Part shown: one piece after another, positions 63,865 through 64,000 of the stretch
How positions within the stretch are numbered: the stretch's first letter is position 1
How the letters are laid out: every line of letters starts with the position of its first letter
Assembly: GCA_900104855.1 (NCBI GenBank)
Contig: FNSS01000001.1
Location: forward strand, 4,092,001-4,156,000
Length of the DNA: 64,000 nucleotides
Origin: Rhizobiales bacterium GAS188
Lineage (GTDB): Bacteria > Pseudomonadota > Alphaproteobacteria > Rhizobiales > Beijerinckiaceae
Direction: 5' to 3'
Notes under the pieces: model-generated
Database searches by the model: none
Told to the model about the DNA's origin: nothing
Seen by the model: the letters and a program-made list of their open reading frames with translations, nothing else
Position numbers and translations under genes: made by a program

Positions 63865-64000
63865 TGGTGACGTGCCGTTGATGACGCGCTTGCTGACGGC
63901 GGCTTTGGGTCAAAAAAAGCGGCGTTTTCGGCATGTGGTGATCGACGTTTGCCGTTTCGCCCGCGATAGAGTATCGCTTGGCTTCTGATTATGTCGCTCC
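63865..64000. other. Right end of window, no gene recognised
   Basis: 136 bases without a supported gene. There is a poly-A stretch at about 63912-63918 and no clear terminator hairpin. Confidence 0.5.

Overview
This is a GC-rich stretch of chromosome that looks like an alphaproteobacterium of the Hyphomicrobiales (Rhizobiales). Evidence for this is the codon usage, the metX-metW pair, the order xerD / small membrane protein / aroK-aroB-corC, the duplicated LysR/GntR/TetR-controlled catabolic operons, and several families of short intergenic palindromic repeats. No rRNA, intact tRNA, prophage or CRISPR array was seen. Genes are dense on both strands, with many stop/start overlaps of 1 to 4 bases that mark operons.

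Layout. 1-10.4 kb: the end of a WecG-like glycosyltransferase gene, a luciferase-like oxidoreductase, an M3 oligopeptidase, then a minus-strand operon (TetR, MFS importer, acetylpolyamine-type amidohydrolase, aspartoacylase-like deacylase) that reads as uptake and deacylation of an N-acylated compound. A DUF2270 membrane protein and a MetX-like hydrolase follow. 10.5-22.9 kb: a sugar-acid catabolic region with a 2-hydroxyacid dehydrogenase, a GntR/FCD repressor, an enolase-superfamily enzyme, IdnO and IdnD, and a binding-protein ABC importer. The region is split by pcm, a short-chain dehydrogenase and an ECF sigma factor. A 16-base palindrome in front of the enzyme operon recurs with one mismatch in front of the importer operon, so one GntR protein probably controls both. 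23-26.7 kb: a small HTH protein, an exported-looking F420-type reductase, and an IS4-family insertion lying in a dispersed repeat.

26.7-32 kb: an ilv operon that starts with a branched-chain leader peptide and attenuator and contains ilvI, an Asp/Glu racemase, ilvH, a LysE-type exporter and an amidase. 32-50 kb: acnA, rsmD, a pseudouridine synthase with an extraordinary FKPR-repeat tail, tadA, a patatin, a fluoroacetate-dehalogenase-like hydrolase, a DMT transporter, a ParD/ParE-type toxin-antitoxin pair, two LysR regulators, an SBF-type transporter, metX-metW, a GlcG-like protein, a methyltransferase and xerD. 50.4-64 kb: a 47-residue membrane protein, a YdhR-like monooxygenase, aroK-aroB, a CorC-type protein, a DMT transporter, a Rid protein, a Tat-type nicotinamidase, an LprI-like protein, an aminotransferase, a pentonate dehydratase, a PEP-mutase-like lyase, two GNAT acetyltransferases and a DUF938 methyltransferase.

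Nothing here is an obvious wholly new system. The items most worth following are the GntR regulon with its shared operator, the leader peptide/attenuator of the unusual ilv operon, the TetR deacylation operon, the 25-copy FKPR tail, and the dispersed repeats with the IS element sitting in one. All functional names rest on motif recognition by eye, without database searches.
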